Numbered from the stretch's first letter, positions 43,247 through 52,763 are shown. The stretch is 64,000 bases of DNA from Kocuria rosea (GCF_023715525.1 NZ_JAMBOG010000002.1:62001-126000); one strand, 5' to 3'. The notes: generated by a model from the letters alone, not told the origin. A program made the numbers and translations.

Positions 43247-46200
43247 GTGTTCCAGCTCGCCCGGGCCTCCATGGCCAACCGTGCCCTGATCGTCCTCATC
43301 ACCCTGTTCGTGGCCGTGTTCGGCGTCTTCAGCCTGCGCTCGATGAAGCAGGAGCTGATCCCGTCCCTGGAGATCCCGGTCATCAGCGTCGTCTCCGCGA
43401 TGCCCGGGGCCTCCGCCGCCGTCGTGGACGAGCAGGTGGGGCAGCCGCTGGAGCGCGCGCTGAACATCGTGGAGGGCCTGGAGACGTCGTCGTCGACCTC
43501 GAGCAGCGGGCTGTCGAGCATCCGGCTGGGCTTCGAGTACGGCACGAACCTCGACCGGGCGCGCAACCAGGTCGAGCGGGCGATCTCCAACACCGCCGGG
43601 CAGCTGCCCGAGGACGTCGAGCCGACCTCCTTCGCCGGGTCCGTGGCGGACTTCCCCATCCTCTTCCTCGCCGTCTCCTCCGACCAGGAGCTCAGCGCCC
43701 TCGCCGCGGACCTCGAGCGGCTCACGGTCCCGGAGCTGCAGCAGATCGAGGGCGTGCGCTCCGCCGAGGTCAGCGGCGCCCCGGAGCAGGCGGTGTCCAT
43801 CCTGCCGGACCCGGCACGGCTGGCCGCCGCGGGAGCCACCCCCGCCGACATCCGCACGGGCCTGGAGGAGAGCGGTGGCCTGGTGCCGGTGGGCACGGTC
43901 GACGGCGCCGGGACCAGCATCCCGGTCCAGGCCGGCTCCCCCCTGAACTCCCTCGAGGCCGTGCGGGCCGTCCCGCTGGCCGGGGACCGGGAGCAGCCGG
44001 TCACGGTGGGCGAGGTGGCGACCGTGGAGCTCGTCGACCAGGAGCAGACCTCGATCACCCGCACCAACGGCGAGCCCACGCTGGCGGTGTCCGTGACCAA
44101 GACCCCCGACGGCGACACGGTCGGGATCTCCCACGCCGCCACGGGGATGGTCCCGGAGCTCGAGGAGCAGCTGGGCAGCGGCGCGCGCATCACCCCGATC
44201 TTCGACCAGGCCCCCTACATCGAGCGCTCCATCCACGACCTGACGATCGAGGGCCTGCTCGGCCTCGTCTTCGCGGTGCTCGTGATCCTCGTGTTCCTGG
44301 CCTCGCTGCGCTCCACGCTGGTCACGGCGATCTCCATCCCGCTGTCCCTGCTGGCCACCTTCATCGGCATCGACGCCCTCGGCTACTCGCTGAACCTGCT
44401 GACGCTGGCCGCCCTGACGCTGTCGATCGGGCGCGTGGTGGACGACTCGATCGTGGTCATCGAGAACATCAAGCGCCACTACGGGACCGTCGACCTGAGC
44501 ACGGACCCGGCCAACGCCAGGACCCGGGCGATCCTCACCGCGGTGCGGGAGGTCGCCGGGGCGGTCACGGCCTCGACCCTGATCACCGTGGCGGTGTTCG
44601 TGCCCATCGCCTTCGTCGGGGACGTGACCGGCGAGCTGTTCCGGCCCTTCGCGCTGACGACGACCCTCGCGCTGCTGTCCTCCCTGGTCGTGTCGCTGAC
44701 CATCGTCCCGGTGCTCGCGTACTGGTTCCTGCGGGACCCCCGGCTGGCGCGGTCCCGGCGCGGGCGGGCGTCGGCCCGGCCCTCCCGCCCCGCCCCGTGG
44801 GCACGGGCGGCCCCGGCGCCGACCACGCGCCTGGAGAAGGCCTACCTGCCCGTCCTGCGCGGCACCCAGCGCCACCCGGGGCTGACCCTGGCGGCGAGCG
44901 TGCTGGTCCTGGCCGGGACGGCGGCGCTGCTGCCGACCCTGCCCACGAACCTGCTCGGCGACACCGGGCAGAACACCATGACGATCGACCAGGAGCTGCC
45001 GCCGGGCACCGCCCTGGAGGTCACCGAGCAGAGGGCCGCCGAGGCCGAGGCCGTGCTCGCCCGGACGGACGGGATCCGCGACGTGCAGGTCACCATGGGC
45101 CCGGGCGGCGGCTTCTCGGCCTTCCTGCCGGGCAACGGGACGAACAGCGCGACCTACAGCGTGGTCACGGACCCGGAGGCCGACCAGGTGGCCCTGCGCG
45201 AGACCGTGCGCCGGGAACTGGGCGAGCTGGAGGGCGCGGGCGAGTTCGAGGTCGGGGGCAGCCAGGGCTTCACCAGCAGCGACGTCGAGGTGCAGATCAC
45301 CGCCCCGGACCAGGACGCACTCGCCGCGGCGGACGAAGCGGTGGTCGAGGCGATGCGCGGCATCGGCTCGGCCACGCAGGTCACCAGCAACCTCGCCGCC
45401 ACGCAGCCGGCCGTCGTCGTCACCGTCGACCGTGCCGCCGCCGCCGCCCGCGGGCTGACCGAGGAGGAGGTGACCGGGCTGCTCGCCGGCACGGTCAACC
45501 CCATCCCGGCCGGCACCGTCGAGCTCCAGGCCGACCAGGTCGCCGTGCGCATCGGCGAGGGGCGGGCGGTGGCCAGCGTCGAGCAGCTGCGCGCCCTGCC
45601 GGTGCCCGCCGAGGGCGGGGCGGCGCGGCTGTCCGACGTCGCCCGGGTCGAGGAGGTGCTGACGCCGGAGACCATCACCTCGAGCGGGGGCCGGCGCACC
45701 GCGACCATCGCCGTCACCCCGGGCACGGACGACCTGGGCACCACGTCCGCGGAGGTCGCCGACGCCCTCGCCGCGCTCGAGCTGCCGCAGGGGGCCGCCG
45801 CCGAGCTCGGCGGCGCGGCGACGGAGCAGCGGTCGACGTTCCAGCAGCTGGGCCTCGCCGTGCTCGCCGCGATCGCCATCGTCTACATCGTCCTCGTGGC
45901 GGCCTTCCGGTCCCTGGCCCAGCCGCTGATCCTGCTGGTCTCCATCCCCTTCGCCGCGACGGGCGCGGTGCTGGCCCTGCTCGTCTCCGGCGTGCCGCTG
46001 GGCCTGGCGTCACTGGTGGGCGTGCTCATGCTCGTGGGCATCGTGGTGACCAACGCGGTGGTGCTCATCGACCTCATCAACCAGTACCGCGGTCCCGAGC
46101 ACGGGATGGGGCTCGAGGAGGCGATCGAGAAGGGCGCGGCCCGGCGCCTGCGCCCCATCGTCATGACGGCCCTGGCCACGGTGCTCGCCATGACACCCAT

Positions 46201-46399
46201 GGCGCTGGGGCTCACGGGCGAGGGCGGCTTCATCTCCCAGCCCCTCGCCGTCGTGGTGATCGGCGGCCTGGCGTCCTCGACGCTGTTGACCCTGGTGCTC
46301 GTGCCGGTGCTCTACCGCCTCCTGGAGTCCCGGCGGCTCGCCCGCTCCCGCCGGCGCGAGGAGCGCATCGCCGCGCGCACGGCCCCCCGGAATAATTAG
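43247..46399 (+). CDS. RND-family efflux transporter (AcrB/HAE1-like)
   Basis: 1050 residues with the 12-TM duplicated RND topology. Conserved pieces are the N-terminal TM1 (RALIVLITLFVAVFGVFS, in part), EMEQGATQ-region equivalents, TM4 residues in LALLSIGRVVDDSIVVIEN (GRVVDDSIVV, with the transport Asp pair) and the second-half SIPFAATGAVLALLVSG, GIVVTNAVVLIDLI. These match HAE1/MdtB-like pumps rather than mycobacterial MmpL. No membrane-fusion or outer-membrane partner is nearby, as expected in a Gram-positive cell. GAGGAG lies before the GTG. Confidence 0.93.
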   Translation: MFQLARASMANRALIVLITLFVAVFGVFSLRSMKQELIPSLEIPVISVVSAMPGASAAVVDEQVGQPLERALNIVEGLETSSSTSSSGLSSIRLGFEYGTNLDRARNQVERAISNTAGQLPEDVEPTSFAGSVADFPILFLAVSSDQELSALAADLERLTVPELQQIEGVRSAEVSGAPEQAVSILPDPARLAAAGATPADIRTGLEESGGLVPVGTVDGAGTSIPVQAGSPLNSLEAVRAVPLAGDREQPVTVGEVATVELVDQEQTSITRTNGEPTLAVSVTKTPDGDTVGISHAATGMVPELEEQLGSGARITPIFDQAPYIERSIHDLTIEGLLGLVFAVLVILVFLASLRSTLVTAISIPLSLLATFIGIDALGYSLNLLTLAALTLSIGRVVDDSIVVIENIKRHYGTVDLSTDPANARTRAILTAVREVAGAVTASTLITVAVFVPIAFVGDVTGELFRPFALTTTLALLSSLVVSLTIVPVLAYWFLRDPRLARSRRGRASARPSRPAPWARAAPAPTTRLEKAYLPVLRGTQRHPGLTLAASVLVLAGTAALLPTLPTNLLGDTGQNTMTIDQELPPGTALEVTEQRAAEAEAVLARTDGIRDVQVTMGPGGGFSAFLPGNGTNSATYSVVTDPEADQVALRETVRRELGELEGAGEFEVGGSQGFTSSDVEVQITAPDQDALAAADEAVVEAMRGIGSATQVTSNLAATQPAVVVTVDRAAAAARGLTEEEVTGLLAGTVNPIPAGTVELQADQVAVRIGEGRAVASVEQLRALPVPAEGGAARLSDVARVEEVLTPETITSSGGRRTATIAVTPGTDDLGTTSAEVADALAALELPQGAAAELGGAATEQRSTFQQLGLAVLAAIAIVYIVLVAAFRSLAQPLILLVSIPFAATGAVLALLVSGVPLGLASLVGVLMLVGIVVTNAVVLIDLINQYRGPEHGMGLEEAIEKGAARRLRPIVMTALATVLAMTPMALGLTGEGGFISQPLAVVVIGGLASSTLLTLVLVPVLYRLLESRRLARSRRREERIAARTAPRNN

Positions 46400-46474
46400 T
46401 GACGTATCCACGTTTTCCGGATGACGGCGTCGCGGCACCCCGCCGCGTCCCGCGGACCCGCACCAGGAGGACCC

Positions 46475-47587
46475 ATGCAGATCGGCGTGTTCAGCGTCTC
46501 GGACATCACCCCCGACCCGACCACGGGGCGGACGCCCACCGAGCACGAACGGATCACGGCCCAGATCGCCATCGCCCGCAAGGTCGAGGAGATCGGGATG
46601 GACGTCTACGCGATCGGGGAGCACCACAACCCGCCGTTCTTCTCGTCCTCGCCCACCACGCTGCTGGCGGCGATCGCCGCGCAGACCGAGCGCATCATCC
46701 TCTCCACGGCGACCACGCTGATCACCACGAACGATCCCGTGAAGATCGCCGAGGACTTCGCGATGCTCCAGCACGTGGCGCAGGGCCGGGCGGACCTGAC
46801 CCTGGGCCGCGGCAACACCGGGCCGGTCTATCCCTGGTTCGGCAAGCGCCAGCAGGACTCCGTGAACCTCACCGTGGAGAACTACGCCCTGCTGCGCCGG
46901 CTGTGGGACGAGGAGGTCGTGGACTGGACCGGGACCTTCCGCGCCCCGCTCCAGCACTTCACCTCGACCCCGCGGCCGCTCGACGGCGTCGCGCCGTTCG
47001 TGTGGCACGGCTCGATCCGCACCCCGCAGGTCGCCGAGGTCGCCGCCTACTACGGCGACGGCTTCTTCGCCAACAACATCTTCTGGCCGCGGGAGCACTT
47101 CAAGCGGCTCATCGACCTCTACCGGGAGCGCTACGAGCACTACGGGCACGGCGCCGCCGACCAGGCGATCGTGGGCCTCGGCGGGCAGTTCTTCATGCGC
47201 CCCAGCTCCCAGGACGCCGTGCGGGAGTTCCGCCCCTACTTCGACAACGCGCCCGTGTACGGGCACGGTCCCTCCCTCGAGGACTTCACGGCGCAGACGC
47301 CGCTGACCGTGGGCTCCCCGCAGGAGGTGCTCGAGCGCACGCTTGGCTTCCAGGAGTACTTCGGGGACTACCAGCGGCAGCTGTTCCTGATCGACCACGC
47401 GGGCCTGCCCCTGGCCACCGTGCTGGAGCAGCTGGACCTGTTCGGCGAGCACGTCCTCCCCGAGCTGCGCAGGGAGCTGGACGCCCGGCGCCCCGCCCAC
47501 GTGCCGGACGGCCCCACCCACGCGGCGCGCGTGCGGGCGCGCACCGGGGCGCCCGCCGGGCAGCAGGAGGCGCCGGTCCGCGGCTGA
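46475..47587 (+). CDS. Luciferase-like FMN monooxygenase, CE1758 family
   Basis: 370 residues. The bacterial luciferase-like TIM barrel begins MQIGVFSVSDITPDPTTGRT and includes AIGEHHNPPFFSSSPTTLLA, the typical GRADLTLGRGNTGPVYPWFG and FVWHGSIRTPQVAEVAAYYG. These segments match the putative FMN-dependent CE1758/KPN_01858 group, whose substrate is unknown. AGGAGG lies upstream of the ATG at 46475. The C-terminal 40 residues are a disordered Pro/Arg/Ala tail. It follows the RND gene by 75 bases and may be in its operon. Confidence 0.9.
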   Translation: MQIGVFSVSDITPDPTTGRTPTEHERITAQIAIARKVEEIGMDVYAIGEHHNPPFFSSSPTTLLAAIAAQTERIILSTATTLITTNDPVKIAEDFAMLQHVAQGRADLTLGRGNTGPVYPWFGKRQQDSVNLTVENYALLRRLWDEEVVDWTGTFRAPLQHFTSTPRPLDGVAPFVWHGSIRTPQVAEVAAYYGDGFFANNIFWPREHFKRLIDLYRERYEHYGHGAADQAIVGLGGQFFMRPSSQDAVREFRPYFDNAPVYGHGPSLEDFTAQTPLTVGSPQEVLERTLGFQEYFGDYQRQLFLIDHAGLPLATVLEQLDLFGEHVLPELRRELDARRPAHVPDGPTHAARVRARTGAPAGQQEAPVRG

Positions 47588-47824
47588 GCACCGTGTGACA
47601 GCGTGCGCGCACGTGCTCTTTCGTGGACGTTTGCACAAGAAAACCCATGGGGGTGTCTGGGCCCGTCCCGGCACCCCCGGGCCGTCCCCGGAGCATCGGC
47701 GCTGGTCATCCCGGCAACGGCCCGCCGCCGGCCTCGGCGTCGGCCTCCGGGCCCCGGAGGGGCCCCCGAAAGGGGGACACCCGCGCCCGGGTGCATCGAT
47801 GAAACGCGGTCGTAGCATGAAGGC

Positions 47825-48283
47825 GTGCCCCGCAGAGAGACAGATCGCGTGCAGACGAGCGCCGACGCCTGGGAGGCCCTCTACAGGGCCCAGGTGGCGG
47901 TGATGCGGCGCCTGCAGCGACAACCCGAGTTCGCGGACCTGTCCGCCCGTGAGTACGACGTGCTCTTCAACCTCTCCCGTGCCGACGAGGCGGGGATGCG
48001 GCTCAACGAGCTCAACGAGTACGTCCTGCTCACGCAGTCCAGCCTCAGCCGCATGCTCGAGCGCCTCGAGCTGAAGGGGCTGGTGCATCGCTGGCAGGAT
48101 CCCCAGGACCTGAGAGGCCTGAGGATCCGCCTCACGGAGAAGGGCCGGGCCATGCAGCTCGAGATCGCCGAGCAGTTCCGGCTGCACGTGCACGAGCTCA
48201 TGACCGCGGGCCTGGACCAGGAGGAGCTGCTCATCCTGACCCGGCTGGCCGAGCGCCTGCGGGACGCCGTCACCTCCCTCTGA
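47825..48283 (+). CDS. MarR-family transcriptional regulator
   Basis: 152 residues. The DNA-binding part reads SAREYDVLFNLSRADEAGMR, TQSSLSRMLERLELKGLVHR and DLRGLRIRLTEKG (wing). TAGCAT ends seven bases before the GTG at 47825, so the transcript may begin at the start codon. Being the next gene after the RND pump and the flavin monooxygenase, it is a candidate regulator of them; the 237-base gap in front holds a 10-base palindrome GTGCGCGCAC (47603-47612) and no gene. Confidence 0.88.
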   Translation: MPRRETDRVQTSADAWEALYRAQVAVMRRLQRQPEFADLSAREYDVLFNLSRADEAGMRLNELNEYVLLTQSSLSRMLERLELKGLVHRWQDPQDLRGLRIRLTEKGRAMQLEIAEQFRLHVHELMTAGLDQEELLILTRLAERLRDAVTSL

Positions 48284-48292
48284 GCCCGCCGG

Positions 48293-49114
48293 CTACAGGG
48301 GAAGGACCACCCGGGCCCGCGGGTCCTCCTCGGCGCGCGCCGAGGACGCGGCGGACACCTGCATCCCGCCCAGCGCGATGCTCCCGCCCAGCGTGGTCAT
48401 GAAGGCGGTCTCCGAGGCGTCGGCCCCCGTGGCGATGCGCACGAACTCCGAGCGCGGGGCGAGCCCGGTGGCGTCGAGGACGTACCAGGTGCCGTCGTGC
48501 CAGGCCTCCACGACGGCGTGGAAGTCCATCGGGTCGAGCCCGGGCGCGTACACCGACACCAGCCGGGCGGGGATCGCGAGGGCCCGCAGCAGCGTGATCA
48601 CCAGGTGCGCGTAGTCGCGGCACACGCCCCGGCGGCTGAGGAAGGTGTCCACCGCGGTGTCGGTGCCGGCCGACGCGCCCGGGACGTAGTCGAGGTGCTC
48701 GTGCACCCAGTCCCGCACCGCCTGGAGCGTCCCGTAGCCGCCGGCCCCGCCGGCGGCGCCCGGGAAGAGGGCCTGCGCGGTGCCGACCATCTCGTCGAAG
48801 GGGCAGAAGCGGCTGGGCCGCGTGTAGCGCACGTGGTCCACCGGATCGGCCGGCGGGGCGGCGGGGGCGCCGTCCAGCTCCAGCCGGTAGGACACGGAGC
48901 ACTCGGTGCCGCCGGGCACGCGGGCCAGGTGCAGGCGGGTGCCGTGCAGGTCCAGGCTCTCCTCGAGCGGCACCTGCCGCCCGTCCACCAGCAGGCGCAG
49001 GCTCTCCCCGGCCGGGGCCGCGCCGCCGGGGCGGGCGACGGCGAGGGAGAACACCGCGAGGTGGTCGGTCTCGGCGGTGAAGTCCACCTGGGCGGCGACG
49101 GTGCGCGTGGTCAC
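48293..49114 (-). CDS. Transglutaminase-like protein
   Basis: About 273 residues. The papain-like triad of the transglutaminase core is visible: Cys in RRGVCRDYAHLVIT, His in MDFHAVVEAWHDG and Asp in YVLDATGLAP. The N-terminal part is a beta-rich domain typical of such proteins (SLRLLVDGRQVPLEES). It is probably a cysteine protease or isopeptidase-like enzyme; no signal peptide is seen. The GTG at 49114 follows GAGAGG; a longer frame upstream runs into the intergenic region. It converges with marR nine bases away. Confidence 0.9.
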   Translation of the reverse strand: MTTRTVAAQVDFTAETDHLAVFSLAVARPGGAAPAGESLRLLVDGRQVPLEESLDLHGTRLHLARVPGGTECSVSYRLELDGAPAAPPADPVDHVRYTRPSRFCPFDEMVGTAQALFPGAAGGAGGYGTLQAVRDWVHEHLDYVPGASAGTDTAVDTFLSRRGVCRDYAHLVITLLRALAIPARLVSVYAPGLDPMDFHAVVEAWHDGTWYVLDATGLAPRSEFVRIATGADASETAFMTTLGGSIALGGMQVSAASSARAEEDPRARVVLPL

Positions 49115-49187
49115 GAGGGTCCTCTCGGAGGGTCCGGCCTGGTCGGAGCGGTGGTCCGACGCTCCATTGTCGCCCACCCCGGGCATT

Positions 49188-49203
49188 CATCAGTACACTG
49201 ATG
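49188..49203. promoter_or_regulatory. Palindrome between divergent genes
   Basis: CATCAGT-AC-ACTGATG, seven-base arms with a two-base centre, between the divergent transglutaminase and YihY genes. A TACACT hexamer lies within it. It could be an operator for a small dimeric repressor. Confidence 0.5.
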
Positions 49204-49284
49204 CACGAGACATCCCCCACACGCCCCCGCCGCCGCCCGGAGTCCCGCGCCCCGCACCCGGCGGCCGACCTCGAAGGACGCAGC

Positions 49285-50376
49285 ATGGCCCAGGACACCA
49301 GCCAGGACAGCCGGTCCCGGGAGCACACCGCTCCGGACCCGGAGGACGCCCGGAAGCCCGACAGCCCCACCGAGCTCAGCAAGCCCTCGTGGGGCTACAT
49401 CCTCAAGCGGGGGCTCTCCGAGTTCTCCAAGGACAAGTGCACCGATCTCGCCGCGTCGCTGACCTACTTCGCGGTGCTCTCGCTCTTCCCCGCCCTGCTC
49501 GCCCTCGTCTCGCTGCTCGGCGTCTTCGGGCAGGGCGAGGCCACGACGCGGGCGATCACGGGCTGGCTCGGCCAGTACGCCCCGCCGGAGCTGACCACGC
49601 TGCTCCAGGGGCCCATCAACAACCTCACCACGCAGACGGGGGCCGGGCTCGCCCTGGTCACCGGCATCCTCGGCGCCCTGTGGACGGCGTCCGGCTACAC
49701 CGGCGCGTTCGGCCGGGCCATGAACCGCATCTACGAGGTCGAGGAGGGCCGGCCCATCTGGAAGCTGCGGCCCATGAACATCCTCGTCACCCTCGTGTCG
49801 GTCCTCATCGTGGCCGTGATCCTGGTGGCGCTCATCCTCTCCGGGGACCTCGCCCGGGTCGTGGGGGACCTCGTCGGCCTCGGCGACACCACCGTGATGG
49901 TGTGGAACATCGCGAAGTGGCCCGCCGTCGTCGCCCTGGCCGTGCTGCTGCTCGCCGTGCTGTACTACTTCACCCCGAACGTCCGGCAGCCCAAGTTCCG
50001 CTGGATCAGCCTGGGCTCGCTGGTCGCCCTGTTCGTGGCGGCCGTCGCCGTGGCGGCGTTCTCGTTCTACGTGAGCAACTTCTCGTCCTACAACGCCACC
50101 TACGGCATCATCGGCTCCGTCATCGCCCTGCTGCTCGGCATCTGGATCATCAACAACGTCCTGCTGCTGGGCGCGGAGATCGACGCCGAGGTGGAGCGCG
50201 CCCGTGAGCTCCAGGGCGGCATCAAGGCCGAGGAGACCATCCAGCTCCCGCCGCGGGACACCCGCCAGATCGACAAGGTGGACAAGAAGAAGGAGAAGCT
50301 CGTCGACCAGGGCCGCAAGCTGCGCCTCCAGCACGAGCACATCGACTACTCCGCCGACGACCGCTCCGAGAGCTAG
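49285..50376 (+). CDS. YihY/BrkB-family membrane protein
   Basis: About 363 residues and six membrane segments. The family opening LSEFSKDKCTDLAASLTYFA and LLFPALLALVSLLGVF-like second helix (here LSLFPALLALVSLLGVFG), plus NRIYEVEEGRPIWKLRPMN and GAEIDAEVERAREL at the end, fit YihY (formerly RNase BN, misassigned). The role in transport or lipid handling is unproven. The ATG at 49285 follows GAAGGA; an upstream in-frame ATG at 49201 overlaps the promoter palindrome and is rejected. Confidence 0.92.
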   Translation: MAQDTSQDSRSREHTAPDPEDARKPDSPTELSKPSWGYILKRGLSEFSKDKCTDLAASLTYFAVLSLFPALLALVSLLGVFGQGEATTRAITGWLGQYAPPELTTLLQGPINNLTTQTGAGLALVTGILGALWTASGYTGAFGRAMNRIYEVEEGRPIWKLRPMNILVTLVSVLIVAVILVALILSGDLARVVGDLVGLGDTTVMVWNIAKWPAVVALAVLLLAVLYYFTPNVRQPKFRWISLGSLVALFVAAVAVAAFSFYVSNFSSYNATYGIIGSVIALLLGIWIINNVLLLGAEIDAEVERARELQGGIKAEETIQLPPRDTRQIDKVDKKKEKLVDQGRKLRLQHEHIDYSADDRSES

Positions 50377-50410
50377 GACGGCGCCGTCCGCCCGCGGACG
50401 GGCACCGCGC

Positions 50411-51193
50411 ATGGAGCTCCTCGAGCTCGGCGAGAACCGCAGCGGCGAACCCGTGGTGCTGATCCACGGGTTCGCCGCTGCGGCGTTCTCGGGGTGGGTG
50501 CGCACGGGCTGGGCCTCCGCGCTGGAGCGCGCCGGCTTCCGGCCGCTGGGCGTGGACCTGCCCGGTCACGGGCCGGAGCCCGGCACCGACCTGGCCGGCA
50601 CGACCCGGGCCGGGCTCGTCGGGCGGATCACCGAGCTGGTCGACGGTCTCGGCGCCGGGCGGCCGGTCCCGCTGGTGGGCTACTCCCTCGGTGCCCAGCT
50701 GGCGTGGGCGGCGGCCGTCCGCCGCCCCGGCACCGGGCCCCTCGTGCTCGGCGGGCTCGGCGCCGGGGACCGGCTGGCCGAGCTCGGCCGGGCCCTCGAG
50801 GGCGCCCCCGATGCCTCGCCCGCGGCCCGCGCGCTCGCCGCCGCGCTCACCGGCCGGCCCGCGTCCGGGCCCGGAACGGACCACGACCGGCGCGCCCGGG
50901 CGTGGACCGAGTTCGCGCGGCGGGTCGGGGCGGACCCCTTCGACCCGGACACCGCGGTGCCGCCCCAGCCGGCCCTGCTCTTCGCCGGGGCGGAGGACCC
51001 GTGGGCGGAGCCGGAGGAGCTGGCCCGCCGCCGCCGGGCCGCGGGCGCCCCCACGGAGGTCCTCCTCGTCCCGGGCCGCGGCCACGTGGACGTGCTGACC
51101 GCCCGCGCCGCGCGGCACGGTGCCGTGGACTTCCTGCGCCGTGCGCGGGAGGTCCCCCGCGATCCCCCGCAGAGGTCCGCGGAGGATCCCTAG
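50411..51193 (+). CDS. Alpha/beta hydrolase
   Basis: 260 residues. Oxyanion strand VVLIHGFAAAAFSGW, nucleophile elbow GYSLGA with Ser (LVGYSLGAQLAWAA), an acid in LFAGAEDPWAEP and His in GRGHVDVL give a complete triad. Substrate unknown. It starts 34 bases after the YihY stop, probably in the same transcript. Confidence 0.85.
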   Translation: MELLELGENRSGEPVVLIHGFAAAAFSGWVRTGWASALERAGFRPLGVDLPGHGPEPGTDLAGTTRAGLVGRITELVDGLGAGRPVPLVGYSLGAQLAWAAAVRRPGTGPLVLGGLGAGDRLAELGRALEGAPDASPAARALAAALTGRPASGPGTDHDRRARAWTEFARRVGADPFDPDTAVPPQPALLFAGAEDPWAEPEELARRRRAAGAPTEVLLVPGRGHVDVLTARAARHGAVDFLRRAREVPRDPPQRSAEDP

Positions 51194-51197
51194 ACGG

Positions 51198-51388
51198 GGC
51201 ACCTGGGTGGTGGAGGACGACGTGTGGGTCGTCGGCGACGACCAGGCGTGCCTGCTCATCGACCCCGCCCACGACCCGGCCAAGGTGGTGGAGGCCGTCG
51301 GCGGGCCGACCCTGACCGCGGTGCACACCCCGGGGCACTGCCCGGGCTCGGTGTGCTTCACCGCCCCGGGCCCGGAGGCGCCGGGAGC
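51198..51388 (+). pseudogene. Remnant of an MBL-fold (glyoxalase II-like) hydrolase
   Basis: The frame reads VEDDVWVVGDDQACLLIDPA, then TLTAVHTPGHCPGSVCFTAP. The first part is the beginning of a small metallo-beta-lactamase-fold hydrolase (VWVVGDD...LLIDPAHD), but the HxHxDH metal loop that should follow LTAV is missing: the text jumps straight to HTPGHCPGSVCF, a C-terminal region of the same family. The frame then runs into the convergent MFS gene without a normal C-terminus. An internal deletion joined the two parts. Confidence 0.75.
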
Positions 51389-52705
51389 TCAGCCGCCGGC
51401 GGGCCGGGGCGCCGGGGGCGCGGTGCGCCGCCAGCGGTGGACGAAGCGCAGCGCGGCGGCCAGCCCCACCGCCGCCGACAGGACGGGGAACAGCGCGGCG
51501 GTCCGGTAGCCCCAGTGCTCCCCCGACCACCCGGAGAGCACCAGGCCCAGGGTCAGCCCGACGCTCATGCCGGCGGTCATCACCGTGGTCAGGGCCGTGA
51601 CCCGGGCGCTGGGCGCCACGAGGGCGGCGATCTCGTAGACCGCCACGAGGCCCGGCCCGATCGTGAGCCCGGCGAGCGCCAGCACCACGACCATCCCCAC
51701 GGAGTCGTCGGGGATCGACAGGAGCATCGAGGCGAGCACGGACGCGGCCGCCGCGACCACCCAGCGGTTCCACAGCCCGCCCGTGGCGGCCCCGGAGGAG
51801 CCCAGCACCGCCGCCAGGACGGACGTCAGGCCGGCGACGGCGTACAGCCAGCTCACCGAGACGAGGGCGTCCACCGAGAACGCGAACACCGCGACGGCCC
51901 CGAGCATGGAGCCCACGAGGGCGCCCAGCGCCGTGGTCCCCACGACGGGCAGCAGGCGCAGTTCCCGGAGCCGCCGCCGGTGCTGCCGGGCAGCCCGCGT
52001 GGGCGCGGGCGGCAGCGGGGGCCGGTAGTGGAGGGCCGCCGGTGGCAGCCGCGCCGAGCGGTGCAGCAGGACCGCCGCGGTGCCCACCAGGGTGAGGCCC
52101 GCGGCGAGGGCCAGCACGGCCCCGGGCCCCAGGGTGACCGCCACGACCCCGGCGAGCAGGGCCGCCAGGACGGTGCCCAGGGAGTCCATGACGCTCTCGT
52201 GGCGCAGCGCCGCGTCGACGAGGTCCTCCCGGGAGTCGCGGCACAGCAGGGAGAGCCAGCGCAGCCGGCACACGACCCCCATCTGCGGCAGGACCAGGCC
52301 CGCGAGCAGGCACGCGGGGACGAGCCGGGCGGGGTCGGCCGGTGCGTCGGGGCCGGGGAGCAGCCGGACGATCCACCAGAGCGCCAGCGGGTGGAGGAGG
52401 GTGAGCAGGACCAGGACGAGCCGGCGGTGGCGCCACGAGGCCGCCGCGCCCATCGCGATCCCGCACAGGGCCGAGCCGAAGGTCACCGCGCCGGCGCACA
52501 GCGCGCCCAGGGCGGGCGAGCCGGTGACCAGCCCGACCGTGGTGAGCACGCCCAGCGGCACCATGGTCTGGGGCAGGCGCACCATCAGCGTCAGCACGGG
52601 GAACAGGAGGCCGCTGACCGCGGCCAGCTGCCGGGAGTCGGCCAGCGGCGCGTCGACGACGGCGGCCATCCGCCCGAGCAGCTCGGGGGCGCGGGTGCTG
52701 CTCAC
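51389..52705 (-). CDS. MFS transporter
   Basis: 438 residues with about 12 membrane segments, typical MFS length. The loop between TM2 and TM3 reads GAAASWRHRRLVLVLL (MFS motif A-like GxxxDRxGRR is absent but a basic stretch is retained) and the central loop is basic (ARQHRRRLRELR). Substrate not determinable. The GTG follows GGAGGACCT. It converges with the hydrolase/MBL remnant and lies 58 bases upstream of sbcC's end. Confidence 0.85.
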   Translation of the reverse strand: MSSTRAPELLGRMAAVVDAPLADSRQLAAVSGLLFPVLTLMVRLPQTMVPLGVLTTVGLVTGSPALGALCAGAVTFGSALCGIAMGAAASWRHRRLVLVLLTLLHPLALWWIVRLLPGPDAPADPARLVPACLLAGLVLPQMGVVCRLRWLSLLCRDSREDLVDAALRHESVMDSLGTVLAALLAGVVAVTLGPGAVLALAAGLTLVGTAAVLLHRSARLPPAALHYRPPLPPAPTRAARQHRRRLRELRLLPVVGTTALGALVGSMLGAVAVFAFSVDALVSVSWLYAVAGLTSVLAAVLGSSGAATGGLWNRWVVAAAASVLASMLLSIPDDSVGMVVVLALAGLTIGPGLVAVYEIAALVAPSARVTALTTVMTAGMSVGLTLGLVLSGWSGEHWGYRTAALFPVLSAAVGLAAALRFVHRWRRTAPPAPRPAGG

Positions 52706-52763
52706 AGGTCCTCCGGTTCCTCCGGGCGTCGGTCGGGTGCGGGACCCAGCCTAGCCGGGGAGC

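Noticed and set aside
40194-43289. Open frame of over 1000 codons across SBP and mqo
   Set aside because: Arg/Gly/Pro-rich shadow of two well-supported genes.
49201-50376. Longer YihY start at 49201
   Set aside because: That ATG overlaps the TACACT-containing palindrome and leaves no room for transcript start; the ATG at 49285 has a ribosome binding site.
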